A stretch of DNA of 64,000 bases from Deferribacteres bacterium (GCA_020633655.1 JACKDF010000007.1:186001-250000); one strand, 5' to 3'. Shown: positions 7,638 through 17,590, counted from the first letter of the stretch. Program-made: numbers and translations. Notes: generated by a model from the letters alone, not told the origin.

Positions 7638-10600
7638 TCACTCCTTTTTCCGATCAATCAAATCATAAACAACCGGAATAACGACCAGGGTCAAAATAGT
7701 CGAAGTGATTAAACCACCAATCACAGCAATCGCCATCGGTGCCCGCAATCGCGCTCCCTCACCCAGGCCAATTGTTAAGGGCAGCAAGGCTAAAATAGTC
7801 GTTGCACTGGTCATGAGTATTGGTCGCAGGCGGTCGCGACCAGCCTGCAATAATGCTTGTTGACGGGACATGCCGGTAATTCGCAAGCGATTTACATAAT
7901 CAACCAAAACAATCGAATCATTGGCTGCGATACCCGCGAGCATGATAATACCGATATACGCCATGACGCTCAGTGGTTCTCCAAGCAGAAGAAAAGCGTA
8001 AACAACCCCGACGCCCGCTAGTGGGAGCGTGAGCAAAATGGTAAAAGGATGGAGAAAACTTTCAAACAGAGAAGCCAGGGTCATATAAACCAGAATTACC
8101 GAAAGCCATAAAGCAAATTGCAATTGTTGAAAAGACTCCTGCCGGGCTGCCTCTTCGCCAGCAAAACGAACTTCAAAGCCAGGTTTTAAGTCGATCTTTT
8201 GCAGCACACCTTCAACTTTTTTTACCGCATCCCCCAAAGAGACGCTTTTCTGCAATTGAGCTGAAACGTAAGCCACTCGTGATTGATTACTGCGTTTGAT
8301 TTCCTTTGGTCCTTCGCCGATTTCAAATCTGGTAATATCTTTAAGTCGCAGAATCGAACCATCCGGGGAATTTATGGTCAAGTTTTTCAATTCGTCAAGA
8401 TTCGATTTTGAGTACAGTACGCGAATGTCCCGTTCTTCGCCCTGTGTGTAAAACGTTGTTGCTATTTCTCCCGCCAAACGATTGCGAACAACAGAGGTCA
8501 CCTGTTGCACATCCAGATTGAAACTGGCTGCTAAAACACGGTCGACCTTAAGCCGAATTTCCGGGCGTCCCAGTTGAAAACCGGATTCAATATTTTGCAG
8601 TAGATCAAGGCCGTTGAGCGCATGGACCAACCGATCGCTAATAGCACGCAAGTCCTCCAGTTCCTGACCACGAATCTGAATAAAAACAGGTGCTGAATTG
8701 GAGCCAAGAACACCTTGAAAGCCACTCTCCCGAATGCGAAAATTCGTGTTTGCACCGGGCACTTGCAGCGCCGGGCGTAATTGCTGAATTAATGCAGCGG
8801 GCTCAATAAACTTGTCCTCTTTGTTCATATTCAGTAAAATCGATGCGCGATGTTCTCCCGATTCATTTGCATCGGTTACCAGATTTTGTACGGTTCGCAC
8901 ATTCACCGTTGAAAAAATATCCTCAAGACTGTCGCCAAGGACGGCATGAATCCGGCTTTCAGCAGCCGCTAATACTCTGGATGTGTACTCGAGGGGAGTG
9001 CCCGGACTGAGGTCGAGATCAATTTGGATCTGACTTTCCTGACTGTGCGGTATAAATTCTGTGTCGATTACAGGAAAAAGCAAAGCGGCCGAAGCAAGGA
9101 GAAACAATGCAAAAATGACGACTTTACCGCGATTCTGCAACGCCTTCTCCAGCAACCGTTCGTAAAATGGAAAACGCAGTTCTTGAGCAGTTAACGCGGC
9201 AATTTCACGTTTTCTAAACAATCGTGCTGCCAAAACCGGAATAACCAAAAATGCGACAAGCAATGAGGAAAGCAATGAAAAGGCAACGACCCAGGCCTGT
9301 TCACGGAACAATTCCGCAGCAACACCCTCAACATAAACAATGGGGAGGAAAACTATGATTGTTGTCAAGGTACTGGCTACTATAGCCACACCCACTTCGC
9401 TTGTCCCACGGATGGCAGCGTCTTCTGCACCTTCACCTTTTGCAACCCTGCGGAAAATATTTTCAATCACAACGATGGCATTATCAACCAGCATACCGGC
9501 ACCGAGCGCGAGACCACCGAGCGTCATGACATTTAAGGTCAGATGTTGAAAATACATCAGCGTGAAGGTGGCAAGAATAGAAAGCGGAATTGCAATACTG
9601 ACTATGATGGTTACCCCAAAATGTCGTAGAAAAGCATAAAGTATTAATATGGCCAGAATCACACCGATAATTGCAGTCGTTTTCACTTCACCGATAGCGC
9701 CATTGATAAAACGCGCCTGACTGTTGATCAACGTAAAGTGTATTCCTGGCATCTCCTCCTGCATGGCAGCAATGGTTTCAGAGACGGTTTGCATTACCAG
9801 AACAGTATTGTCCTGAGCTTCTTTGTATATATACAAACCGATCGCCTCACCACCATTCAATCGGACGAGATCGGTTCGTTCTTCCGGGGCATATTCAATA
9901 TCTGCCACGTAGGAGAGAAAGATTGGAATCTTATCTGCGGAAAATTGCGAACCTTGCTGTAGAGTCCCCACTGAATCCTCGTTTGCCGTTTTATAACCAA
10001 CAACCGCGGATCCAACTTCTTCGATTGAGGAAAATTCACCTATTCCTTTGATAAGGTAAGATGTTCCGTCCTGCTCAAGTTTTCCACCGGAAGCATTCGC
10101 ATTTGCTTCTTTCAATTTGTTGACTATCGTTGTGGATTGCAGTCCAAAAGCTTTTAATTTATACTCATCGAGGGTGATGCGAATCTCCCCTTTTACGCCA
10201 CCGAAAGTTTGAACACGGGCAACGCCGTCCAAACGCTCCAGATTTCGCTGGATAACGTTTTCTGCGATGCGGCGCAATTCATCGAGGTCGTGGGCGCCAT
10301 GGGATTGAACCGCGTATATGGCAATCGGCTCCTGCTGCGGGTCATAACGTGCAATAGTAACGTTGTCGACTTCTGGCTCAGATTCAAAGCGGGTCACCTT
10401 TTTTTGCACATCGAGGAGCGCAAAATCCATATCTGTGCCCCAATTAAAAGTAATCGTTGCCACGAGTCGACCGAGGCTGCATGTCGTTTGCACATCAACA
10501 ACGCGGCTGATTGTCCCAAGCTCACCTTCGATTTGTCGGCCAAACTTGTCTTCCATCTCCAAAGGCGACTTTTCTCCACTGCGCAATTCTACGACAATAC

Positions 10601-10733
10601 GTGGATTGTAGATACTCGGTAGCAAATCCGTTCCCAGGCGATTCAAAGAGATGATTCCCAGCAAACAAATACCCAGCATGAGCATCGCGACAGTTACTGG
10701 ATATTTGACCGAAAATTTTGGAATGTTCACCAT
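7638..10733 (-). CDS. RND efflux transporter permease (AcrB/HAE1-like)
   Basis: A 1031-residue inner-membrane RND pump of full family length. It begins NIPKFSVKYPVTVAMLMLG (TM1). Two large periplasmic porter regions lie at about 45-345 and 570-880. TM4 reads GGLALGAGMLVDNAIVVIENI, with the proton-relay aspartate near 417. The second half repeats the architecture and ends with GLITSTILTLVVIPVVYDL. Family members use the proton gradient to pull substrates from the periplasm or inner-membrane leaflet and pass them through an adaptor and a TolC channel. Both partners are encoded directly upstream, and the start codon abuts the adaptor's stop at 10734. The operon also encodes a second, fused RND protein, so two RND subunits may form heteromers. 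Substrate not predictable. Confidence 0.93.
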   Translation of the reverse strand: MVNIPKFSVKYPVTVAMLMLGICLLGIISLNRLGTDLLPSIYNPRIVVELRSGEKSPLEMEDKFGRQIEGELGTISRVVDVQTTCSLGRLVATITFNWGTDMDFALLDVQKKVTRFESEPEVDNVTIARYDPQQEPIAIYAVQSHGAHDLDELRRIAENVIQRNLERLDGVARVQTFGGVKGEIRITLDEYKLKAFGLQSTTIVNKLKEANANASGGKLEQDGTSYLIKGIGEFSSIEEVGSAVVGYKTANEDSVGTLQQGSQFSADKIPIFLSYVADIEYAPEERTDLVRLNGGEAIGLYIYKEAQDNTVLVMQTVSETIAAMQEEMPGIHFTLINSQARFINGAIGEVKTTAIIGVILAILILYAFLRHFGVTIIVSIAIPLSILATFTLMYFQHLTLNVMTLGGLALGAGMLVDNAIVVIENIFRRVAKGEGAEDAAIRGTSEVGVAIVASTLTTIIVFLPIVYVEGVAAELFREQAWVVAFSLLSSLLVAFLVIPVLAARLFRKREIAALTAQELRFPFYERLLEKALQNRGKVVIFALFLLASAALLFPVIDTEFIPHSQESQIQIDLDLSPGTPLEYTSRVLAAAESRIHAVLGDSLEDIFSTVNVRTVQNLVTDANESGEHRASILLNMNKEDKFIEPAALIQQLRPALQVPGANTNFRIRESGFQGVLGSNSAPVFIQIRGQELEDLRAISDRLVHALNGLDLLQNIESGFQLGRPEIRLKVDRVLAASFNLDVQQVTSVVRNRLAGEIATTFYTQGEERDIRVLYSKSNLDELKNLTINSPDGSILRLKDITRFEIGEGPKEIKRSNQSRVAYVSAQLQKSVSLGDAVKKVEGVLQKIDLKPGFEVRFAGEEAARQESFQQLQFALWLSVILVYMTLASLFESFLHPFTILLTLPLAGVGVVYAFLLLGEPLSVMAYIGIIMLAGIAANDSIVLVDYVNRLRITGMSRQQALLQAGRDRLRPILMTSATTILALLPLTIGLGEGARLRAPMAIAVIGGLITSTILTLVVIPVVYDLIDRKKE

Positions 10734-11792
10734 TTACTCGATCACCCTCACCTTTGATTTATCTCGCAATGTCTCATGCCCTTTTACAATCAGGCGTTCT
10801 CCTTCGGACAAACCATCTGTCACCTCAATCAAGTCTCTTGTCTCGATTCCTGTTGCAATATCCAGTTCGCCTGCTTCAACACCATTGACCACAAATACGT
10901 GTTTTTGATTACCATGGGTACTCATCGCAGATTTTGGAATAACCACAGCATCTTCCTTTTCTTCAATTATGATGTCCGCTTTGATGAACATACCTGGTCG
11001 CAACTGCAACTTTTCATTTTCCACGGTGATTCGCACCGAAAAAGTGCGCGTCTGCGGATTTACTGTTGGGTCAATAGCGATAACATGCCCATCGAAGGTT
11101 TCATCTTCCAGGGCATAGTTTGTGATTTCAACCCGTGCTCCCACAGCTATGCGACCAAGGTCGGAATTCGGCAAATTGACATCGACGACACATGAACTGT
11201 AATCTGCAATGGAGCACACCTTAAAACCCATTTTCACAATGGTATTCATGTAATTGGATTGCAATCCTGCGATGTATCCATCTTCCGGAGCGCGTAGCTG
11301 TAATTTTTGGTTATTGAGAACAGCCGTTTCATAATTTAAACGAGCATCCAGGGCGGTTCGTTTTGCAAGATTCAATTCCTTTTCTGTGACACCGCCCTCC
11401 TGGAAGAGCGCCTGCTGCTTTGCTACTTCGTGTTCCGCATCGTCCATCGCCATTTTTTTTGATTCGACCCGCGTTATGAGTTCATATTCAGGATTCTTCA
11501 AGGTCGCGATCAATTCACCGGCTTTTACAGGCTGGGCATCTTCATATTTCTTTAATGCGGAGGCTGGTATATTTAAAAGTCCCTCAACCTCCGTAAGGAG
11601 ATTTTGCTCATACTGCGCCTTCAGGGTACCCGTTGCGGAGATGCTACTGGCAATTTGCTGCCTCTTCACTTTAATTACGCTGACCGGTATGGTTAAATCC
11701 GCCGCGGAACGATCATCCCTTTGATCACAAGAGACAAGAATAATGGAAACACATAAAGCAAGTATAAATAACAAGGATTTAGATTTAATCAT
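10734..11792 (-). CDS. Membrane fusion protein (HlyD/AcrA-like adaptor lipoprotein)
   Basis: A 352-residue periplasmic adaptor. The N-terminus is a lipoprotein signal (LLFILALCVSIILVSC, cysteine about 22), so it is probably anchored by lipid. The order is that of RND adaptors. The barrel-sandwich half (residues about 45-75, VKRQQIASSISATGTLKA) comes first, then a helical hairpin with a coiled-coil pattern (about 95-150). The second lipoyl half follows (LRAPEDGYIAGLQ), and then the beta-barrel and membrane-proximal domains, ending with GLSEGERLIVKGHETL. It would bridge the RND pump and the TolC channel. AGGGAG lies six bases before ATG 11792, a good ribosome site. It lies between the tolC-like gene and the RND gene, which it directly abuts. 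Confidence 0.92.
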   Translation of the reverse strand: MIKSKSLLFILALCVSIILVSCDQRDDRSAADLTIPVSVIKVKRQQIASSISATGTLKAQYEQNLLTEVEGLLNIPASALKKYEDAQPVKAGELIATLKNPEYELITRVESKKMAMDDAEHEVAKQQALFQEGGVTEKELNLAKRTALDARLNYETAVLNNQKLQLRAPEDGYIAGLQSNYMNTIVKMGFKVCSIADYSSCVVDVNLPNSDLGRIAVGARVEITNYALEDETFDGHVIAIDPTVNPQTRTFSVRITVENEKLQLRPGMFIKADIIIEEKEDAVVIPKSAMSTHGNQKHVFVVNGVEAGELDIATGIETRDLIEVTDGLSEGERLIVKGHETLRDKSKVRVIE

Positions 11793-11809
11793 AATTTCTC
11801 CCTGAGGTC

Positions 11810-13330
11810 TTAGAAATCGGAAGGGACTTCTACTTGTACACGTTGATTTTTTTCAAAATCCCACAAGGTTTTACGGCGAAGATCTGCGAGCGCCTGTTTG
11901 TAATCGATGACGGCATTGAGGTAATTTGTTCGTGCCGTTGTCAAACGGTTTTGTTCAAGAGCGAGTTCCTGGCTGGAGAGATCACCATTTTCAAACTTTA
12001 ATAACGAAATATGGTAATTTTTCTGAGCCAGGTCTTCACTTCGTTTGGTAATCTGTACGCGTTTATCCGCTGATTTTAAATTGCGCACAGCAGTACGCAC
12101 TTCTATTTGAATGGTATTGAAGCGGTCTGTTTGTGCAAGTTTTCTGCTTTGCAAAGAGGCTTCCTGTGCCTGCACTGAGTAAGCATTTCTTTTCCAATCC
12201 CAAAGCGGCACTTCAAGGGAAACGACAATGGAACGATCATCATTAAAATCACGGAATGCGTTACTTATTTCATTTGCTCGGTTGAGCAATCCATAACGAG
12301 CGTACAGTTGTCCTTTAATTTCCCGCTGAGCCTCCGTTTCAACAACACTCAATTCTCCCAATTCGATGGATATTTCGTCCGATCGCAATTCCGTACGATA
12401 TTGTAAGGATTTCTCTACCGCAGCTTCCACAGATAAATCGACAGGCTGATAGTCGAGGCCGGCGGTCACTTTCAAACTGTCATTAATTGCAAGTCCAATG
12501 AGATTTTTAAAATTATCCTGATTTTGCTCAAGGAGCGCTTCACTTGAGGAGAGTGTATTTTGTGCGTTTGCCAAGTCGATCTCCAAACGTAAAACATCAA
12601 TCTCGGCGAGAAGACCGGCTTGTTGTTTTTTCCGGCCGATGTTGTACGCATTCTGTGATTGCTCAACTTGCGAATAATCAATTTCAACTTGCCGCTGCGC
12701 TTTAAACAAATTAAAAAAGCCAATTGTAATATTATAAACCAGTTCCAATTGACTGCGACTGTAACTCGATGCTGATTCTTCGAGATTCAACTCGGCACGC
12801 CGGACACCAGTTTTTAATCGATTGTATGTGAATAAGGGCTGCTGGTATTGCAGCGTCAAATTCGGGCTGTAACTCGTGCCCTCATCCGCGCTGGAAAAGG
12901 CATTCGATAAATTTTGATCGAACCGCTCCATGCTGCCGACCAGAGAAAAGGTACCGTCTAAAAGGGGAATAGGTTGGTTGACATATAAATCGCCTTGAAA
13001 AGTGATGTTATCCTGCTGTGAGAACAGGTAACCACCTGTGAGTTGAGGTATTTTTTGTTCCGTTCGCTGATAATTGGGCAAGCTGGAAAAAACGAGTTCA
13101 CTGTTACTTTTATACGACGCTCTCGCCGATTGTAAATTTTTTTGTGATTGAACCAGGGATTGCCGCAATTGCTTGACCCGAATACTATTGCTCATCGCAA
13201 TGGAGATACAATCCTCCAAAGTCATGAGGCGTGGCGTCTGTGCGGAAGATGGTTTATAAATAAAAACAATGAACAGCATTATCAGGAGAAGCTGAATCCA
13301 TGTTCTCCTTTTACCCCAAATTGGGCTCAT
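11810..13330 (-). CDS. TolC-family outer-membrane efflux channel
   Basis: About 506 residues. A signal peptide (RRTWIQLLLIMLFIVFIYKPSSAQ) is followed by the outer-membrane efflux motif TLEDCISIAMSNSIRVKQLRQ and two repeats of the long helical OEP domain, each rich in heptad-like Leu/Ala/Gln. Examples are NAYNIGRKKQQAGLLAEIDV and NYHISLLKFENGDLSSQE, the usual 'G..s..dvl.a...l' elements. It would form the trimeric exit duct for the adaptor and RND proteins encoded next. I placed the start at ATG 13330, where GAGGAG lies upstream at good spacing. ATG 13363 or GTG 13372 would extend it by 11-14 residues and place charged residues before the signal, which is less likely. It follows the permease/M1-like gene within about 45 bases. 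Confidence 0.9.
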   Translation of the reverse strand: MSPIWGKRRTWIQLLLIMLFIVFIYKPSSAQTPRLMTLEDCISIAMSNSIRVKQLRQSLVQSQKNLQSARASYKSNSELVFSSLPNYQRTEQKIPQLTGGYLFSQQDNITFQGDLYVNQPIPLLDGTFSLVGSMERFDQNLSNAFSSADEGTSYSPNLTLQYQQPLFTYNRLKTGVRRAELNLEESASSYSRSQLELVYNITIGFFNLFKAQRQVEIDYSQVEQSQNAYNIGRKKQQAGLLAEIDVLRLEIDLANAQNTLSSSEALLEQNQDNFKNLIGLAINDSLKVTAGLDYQPVDLSVEAAVEKSLQYRTELRSDEISIELGELSVVETEAQREIKGQLYARYGLLNRANEISNAFRDFNDDRSIVVSLEVPLWDWKRNAYSVQAQEASLQSRKLAQTDRFNTIQIEVRTAVRNLKSADKRVQITKRSEDLAQKNYHISLLKFENGDLSSQELALEQNRLTTARTNYLNAVIDYKQALADLRRKTLWDFEKNQRVQVEVPSDF

Positions 13331-13373
13331 TTTTCTTCTCTCCTCGATTTTAGATATATTCATCAACCCCACA

Positions 13374-16300
13374 CTAATTTACAAACTCCCACCGGATCGC
13401 ATCGGCTATGAGCCGGCCATTGCCTTTATCAATCACTTCAATCGTGGCTTGTTTTCCCTTCTCAAAGTAAAATTGCCCGATTGGCAGCCAGTCATCACCC
13501 GTTTCGAAGGGGCGTATTTTAATCTTTTGCTCGCCATCCGCGGCATGAATTTTTAAGGAAATTTCGTCAACAAAAAAGCGGGATCGCAGGAACCATCTTT
13601 TGCCATAGGGCAAGCGATAATACAATGCATACATGCCTGTTTTAGGCACTTTTGTCTGCCACTTTGCAGGATAATCACCTGCACCGGCGTGTTTAAAATG
13701 CCAGCTTAGGTAATAATCCCCAAAAGCCACATCACTAATCTGCGACTGCCATGATTTCCCTTTAAGTGCCGGACGGAAATATTTTGCTTCATCCTGCACA
13801 GGCGAAGAAAACGCGTTGCTTTGGTCATCGAGAACAAAATTCAATGAATCGTCCAACGAGCGTTGAACAACATAAAATGTATCCCGCGGTTCCTGGCGCA
13901 AGAGTCCCTCAAGAATGGTTACGTCTTTTTCAATATTGCCGCGGTTTCGTGCGTAAAACGGAAACAGTTGCACAATACGCGGTTTTCCATCAACGGGGAA
14001 GAGTATTTCCTGCTCTTCAAAGCTTTTTAAATAAAGCCGCTTCCAGTAATCATCACCTTTTATACCACAAACCAGGCGCACAAATCCTGCTCCTTCTTCG
14101 CCATTACGTACTTTCACACGAACCTGGTAAGCCATTTTCAATGATTTCGAACCGCGTGGTTTTAATTTTTGTGCTGTCGCTGAAATGATTTTATATCCGG
14201 GATATGTCAGTTTATCAAACCAGGTAATAAAATAATCGGATTCAACCGGCTCTTCCTTGTTTTGCACCATCTGTAAAAGTAGTTCACGGTTGACGGGTTT
14301 GCAGCGGTACTCATTTACAAGTTCTTGTATGCCCTTCGTCCATTGTTCTTCACCAACGCGTTGCCGCAACATTTCCAGAATTTGCGGACTCTTAAAATCT
14401 ATGGTAGCCCGATAAATTCCTCCTTTTCCGGAAGGCAACAGTTGCGATAATGGCTGATTTTCCAATGTCTGGATGAGCGAATCAAGTTCAACATTGTAAC
14501 GTCGGCGTAGTGTCCATCCGGATGTGAGTTTTCGCAATTCATCAAAGCTACTAAATCGTCTTTTCTCCCGGCGTGGAAAAAAAGTATCATAAATTCTTTT
14601 TTCGCACAATTCATAATATTGTACCTCAAGTGCCCTGGCAAGAACCGGATCCTGGATATCTACCTGAAAATGCAGATAATTTTTCAAAGGTGAATTCAGC
14701 GTTCCATCATTGCCCCAGGCCTCCGAAGGGAGAAGAAATTCCAGCATAAAATCGATGAAAACATCTCTTTTAATTTTATTGGGACTGTCATCCCGTCCCC
14801 GATGTTTGGCCCGCTTCGTTCGGTTTTCGATTTCTTTTTTAATATCGCGTCGTGTGATCTCGGTTTCGTTAACCATGATCACTCCGGGCTGCAAAAAGGT
14901 GTTTTGTATGCCCGAAGTAGTAAGATAAACCTGCATTTGGGTCGGTCTTTCGACAAATGCCAGTCGTGGATAAGGATACTTAATTCCTGTGATGTTTTCG
15001 AATTCATCAAAAAGCGTTTCTATAGCCTCGAAGCAGGTATCTGCAACGTCTGCAAATTCTTTGATGTCGGGCAGGTGCTGTGGATGAAAGTACAGTTCCA
15101 ATTGCGCTTGCCGGAATTGGTGGGATATTTTCGTATATGGGCCTGCATTGAGAGAAAATCCGGGCACTGGTTTTTCCACACGAAATTCCATTACGGGTTT
15201 TAGCGAATCTGTTACGACGCCCTGCCCTTGTGTTATGTAATGTAAATTCGCTGGACCATGAATTTTCATATGCGCTGTGGCAAAATTTTTTGGGCGTGTT
15301 TGTGAATGACCAAATCCACTGGCAACACCAGGTATTGGATACCAGCCTACTTCCGCCGGAAGTACAACATATTCGTCACCTATCCATGAGGATAATGGTT
15401 TTTTCAGAAAGGGCCCATCCCGCATGCTAACGAGAAAATCCTGGTCAGGCAACCGATCGAGCATAAAAGCATCCGCATCAGGAACTCCGGAATAGGATAC
15501 AATTAATTCACGTTCTTCCGCCAGTTGAAGTGGGGGGGACAGAAATACCTGGAGTACATGATTTTCATGCTGAAATCTCACTTCATCGCCGTTTTGCAGC
15601 GCAACACGCGAGACATGCAAGGACTGGTTCAAAGAAAATATTGCCTTCTCGATCGGTTCCTTATTTTCATTTTTTAAACCAAGCTTAACCGTCGCATCTA
15701 GAGGCGCCTTACCCTGAAAGATTCGTAAGTCAAAATCATAGTTTGCAACCCGGCAAACGGGCTCACTTTGCAAAGCTTTTTGGTATGCTAAAGCAGTTTC
15801 CGCCTCATTCATCTTATGTTTATTTTGCTTATAAACTCGAAATACGATAAAAGTTGCGAAGGTTAATAACAGAACCGCAGAAAAGCCAATAATTCTATGC
15901 AACCAACGATTCTGACGCGGACGGGGAAAGAGTACTATTGAAAAAAACAACAGTACAAATGAAAGCACTGTATAAAAAATACGCTGGGTTACGAGTGTTC
16001 CGAGATCGCCAAATCCAATGAGGTCACTGGCAAACAGTGGCACGAAAAAACATCCATAGTCAAAAAAGCTTAAAAATTTGTTATGAAAATAAAAGAAAAT
16101 AGAGATGACATAACCAAGGGGTATAATGATCGCTAATGCCTGAAAACGAAGCAAACTTACCAGAAAGAAAACCAAAGAGGTCATAAACAAAATTGCCGGA
16201 ATTGTTGCGATCAAAATGTATTGAAATGCCGGCATCAAACCAATGCTGGCACCTATAAAATACCACTTAAAAATCCGGCCAACACTGGCGAGTAAAATCA

Positions 16301-16682
16301 GCCCAAGATTTAAATATAAAACAGAACCAACAACACCCAAATACTTGCCAACTACCCAGCTGGCCGTATTCATCGGACGACTGTACATGACCTGATCCAA
16401 CATGGCCTTATCTTCCGATTTACGAAAATCGCTGGCAATAAAAATGATGAGAATGGCCTGTAAGAAACTGAACAAATAAATTGCGAGCAAAGCATCCGTT
16501 CCTTGTAACATAAATTCACCCGGAGGATTGTTCTCGACTATTGTAACGATCGTCGTCACAAAAATAAAAAGCGAAACAATACCAAAGCCGATTCCGGAAA
16601 GAACCCAGAATTTTGCCGTGCGAAAAATAATCAGCCTCTCCGCATGAGCGATGGCGAAAATATGCTTTAATGCACTACGCAT
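13374..16682 (-). CDS. ABC-2 permease fused to zinc-less M1-peptidase-like and golvesin-type domains
   Basis: A 1102-residue protein in three parts. Residues 1-305 hold about seven membrane segments and an ABC-2 permease loop (DFRKSEDKAMLDQVMYSRPM). Residues about 320-830 resemble the M1 aminopeptidase family: an N-terminal beta domain, then ITGIKYPYPRLAFVERP and QPGVIMVNE, which precede the active site in relatives. The HExxH zinc motif and its distant glutamate are absent; the region instead reads NETEITRRDIKKEIENR. Residues about 972-1102 (VPKTGMYALYYRLPYG, DDWLPIGQFYFEKG, LIADAIRWEF) match the golvesin/xanthan-lyase C-terminal-type beta domain. ABC permease/M1 fusions are known in Bacteroidetes and Proteobacteria; loss of the zinc site and the added end domain are the odd points. 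Its start overlaps the ATPase stop as TAATG, so the two genes are coupled and probably form one exporter. Confidence 0.85.
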   Translation of the reverse strand: MRSALKHIFAIAHAERLIIFRTAKFWVLSGIGFGIVSLFIFVTTIVTIVENNPPGEFMLQGTDALLAIYLFSFLQAILIIFIASDFRKSEDKAMLDQVMYSRPMNTASWVVGKYLGVVGSVLYLNLGLILLASVGRIFKWYFIGASIGLMPAFQYILIATIPAILFMTSLVFFLVSLLRFQALAIIIPLGYVISIFFYFHNKFLSFFDYGCFFVPLFASDLIGFGDLGTLVTQRIFYTVLSFVLLFFSIVLFPRPRQNRWLHRIIGFSAVLLLTFATFIVFRVYKQNKHKMNEAETALAYQKALQSEPVCRVANYDFDLRIFQGKAPLDATVKLGLKNENKEPIEKAIFSLNQSLHVSRVALQNGDEVRFQHENHVLQVFLSPPLQLAEERELIVSYSGVPDADAFMLDRLPDQDFLVSMRDGPFLKKPLSSWIGDEYVVLPAEVGWYPIPGVASGFGHSQTRPKNFATAHMKIHGPANLHYITQGQGVVTDSLKPVMEFRVEKPVPGFSLNAGPYTKISHQFRQAQLELYFHPQHLPDIKEFADVADTCFEAIETLFDEFENITGIKYPYPRLAFVERPTQMQVYLTTSGIQNTFLQPGVIMVNETEITRRDIKKEIENRTKRAKHRGRDDSPNKIKRDVFIDFMLEFLLPSEAWGNDGTLNSPLKNYLHFQVDIQDPVLARALEVQYYELCEKRIYDTFFPRREKRRFSSFDELRKLTSGWTLRRRYNVELDSLIQTLENQPLSQLLPSGKGGIYRATIDFKSPQILEMLRQRVGEEQWTKGIQELVNEYRCKPVNRELLLQMVQNKEEPVESDYFITWFDKLTYPGYKIISATAQKLKPRGSKSLKMAYQVRVKVRNGEEGAGFVRLVCGIKGDDYWKRLYLKSFEEQEILFPVDGKPRIVQLFPFYARNRGNIEKDVTILEGLLRQEPRDTFYVVQRSLDDSLNFVLDDQSNAFSSPVQDEAKYFRPALKGKSWQSQISDVAFGDYYLSWHFKHAGAGDYPAKWQTKVPKTGMYALYYRLPYGKRWFLRSRFFVDEISLKIHAADGEQKIKIRPFETGDDWLPIGQFYFEKGKQATIEVIDKGNGRLIADAIRWEFVN

Positions 16683-17590
16683 TATTTTGCCTCCTGCAGC
16701 ATATCTTCATCGACTCTTTCTCCTGTCTGTTCTTCCATAAAATTCATATATGCATCTTCAAGATTTGCTTTGACAGGAGCAAAATGAAATCCCCGAACCG
16801 GTTCTCCAACAACACGCATTTGCAACATGCCACTCGAAGGAATTGTTGAGATTATTTGCATGTGTGCGGCAATTTCTGAATAGGCCTCTTCCGGGCATTC
16901 CACCACCCACGATTTCGATTTGGCCTTTTGAATCAAGGTCGCGGGGGATCCCCAATAAACAATTTTACCTTGCGACAAAATAGCCAGGTCATCACATGTG
17001 CTGGAAATGTCGCCGACAATATGCGTACTTAAAATGATCACCTTATTTTTTCCAATTGTAGACAGAAGGTTGCGAAACCGGATTCGCTCCTCGGGATCCA
17101 AACCAACAGTGGGTTCGTCCACAATTAATAATTTGGGATCATGAATTAACGCCTGTGCAATACCCAAACGACGCACCATGCCGCCTGAATATGTTTTCAC
17201 TTTGCGGTCACGGGCATTTGCAAGCGCAACATCTTCAAGTGTTTCCATAACCCGGGAATGGATTTTTTTCCGGGGTACACCGTTAAGTTGCGCGATAAAA
17301 TAGAGAAATTCGTATCCGCTCATCTGTGGATAGACACCGAAGAATTGTGGCAGATAACCAAGGGAAGCACGAACTTGTTTGCGTTGCAAGGTGAGGTCAA
17401 GCTGATCAATTTTTATATTGCCGGAAGAAGGAATTTCCAGAGTAGCAAGAATTTTCATCAAAGTGCTCTTGCCGGCTCCATTCGGCCCCAGAAGACCAAA
17501 CATGCCGGAATCAATTTTCAGATTCACATCCTGCAGGGCTTGAATTCCACCACGATAACTTTTGTTGAGATTGACAATTTCGATCAGCAT
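16682..17590 (-). CDS. ABC transporter ATP-binding protein, first gene of the efflux operon
   Basis: A 302-residue cytoplasmic ATPase with all motifs: Walker A GPNGAGKS (35-42), signature SGGMVRR (135-141), Walker B LLIVDEP (154-160) and switch histidine in STHIVGD (190). A C-terminal extension of about 90 residues resembles that of ATPases paired with ABC-2 permeases. It is clearly a paralogue of the ATPase domain in the RND fusion: both have GMFGLLGPNGAGK, ERIRFRNLLS and DISSTC.DLA. The ATG at 17590 gives the usual N-terminus MLIEIVNLNKSY; a TTG at 17608 is unlikely. No strong Shine-Dalgarno sequence is visible. Its stop overlaps the start of the permease/M1-like gene, its probable partner. 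Confidence 0.92.
   Translation of the reverse strand: MLIEIVNLNKSYRGGIQALQDVNLKIDSGMFGLLGPNGAGKSTLMKILATLEIPSSGNIKIDQLDLTLQRKQVRASLGYLPQFFGVYPQMSGYEFLYFIAQLNGVPRKKIHSRVMETLEDVALANARDRKVKTYSGGMVRRLGIAQALIHDPKLLIVDEPTVGLDPEERIRFRNLLSTIGKNKVIILSTHIVGDISSTCDDLAILSQGKIVYWGSPATLIQKAKSKSWVVECPEEAYSEIAAHMQIISTIPSSGMLQMRVVGEPVRGFHFAPVKANLEDAYMNFMEEQTGERVDEDMLQEAK

Noticed and set aside
15540..15620. HENHV in the permease/M1-like protein as a zinc site
   Set aside because: It is not HExxH (the fifth residue is valine) and lies in the early beta domain, not in the catalytic region.
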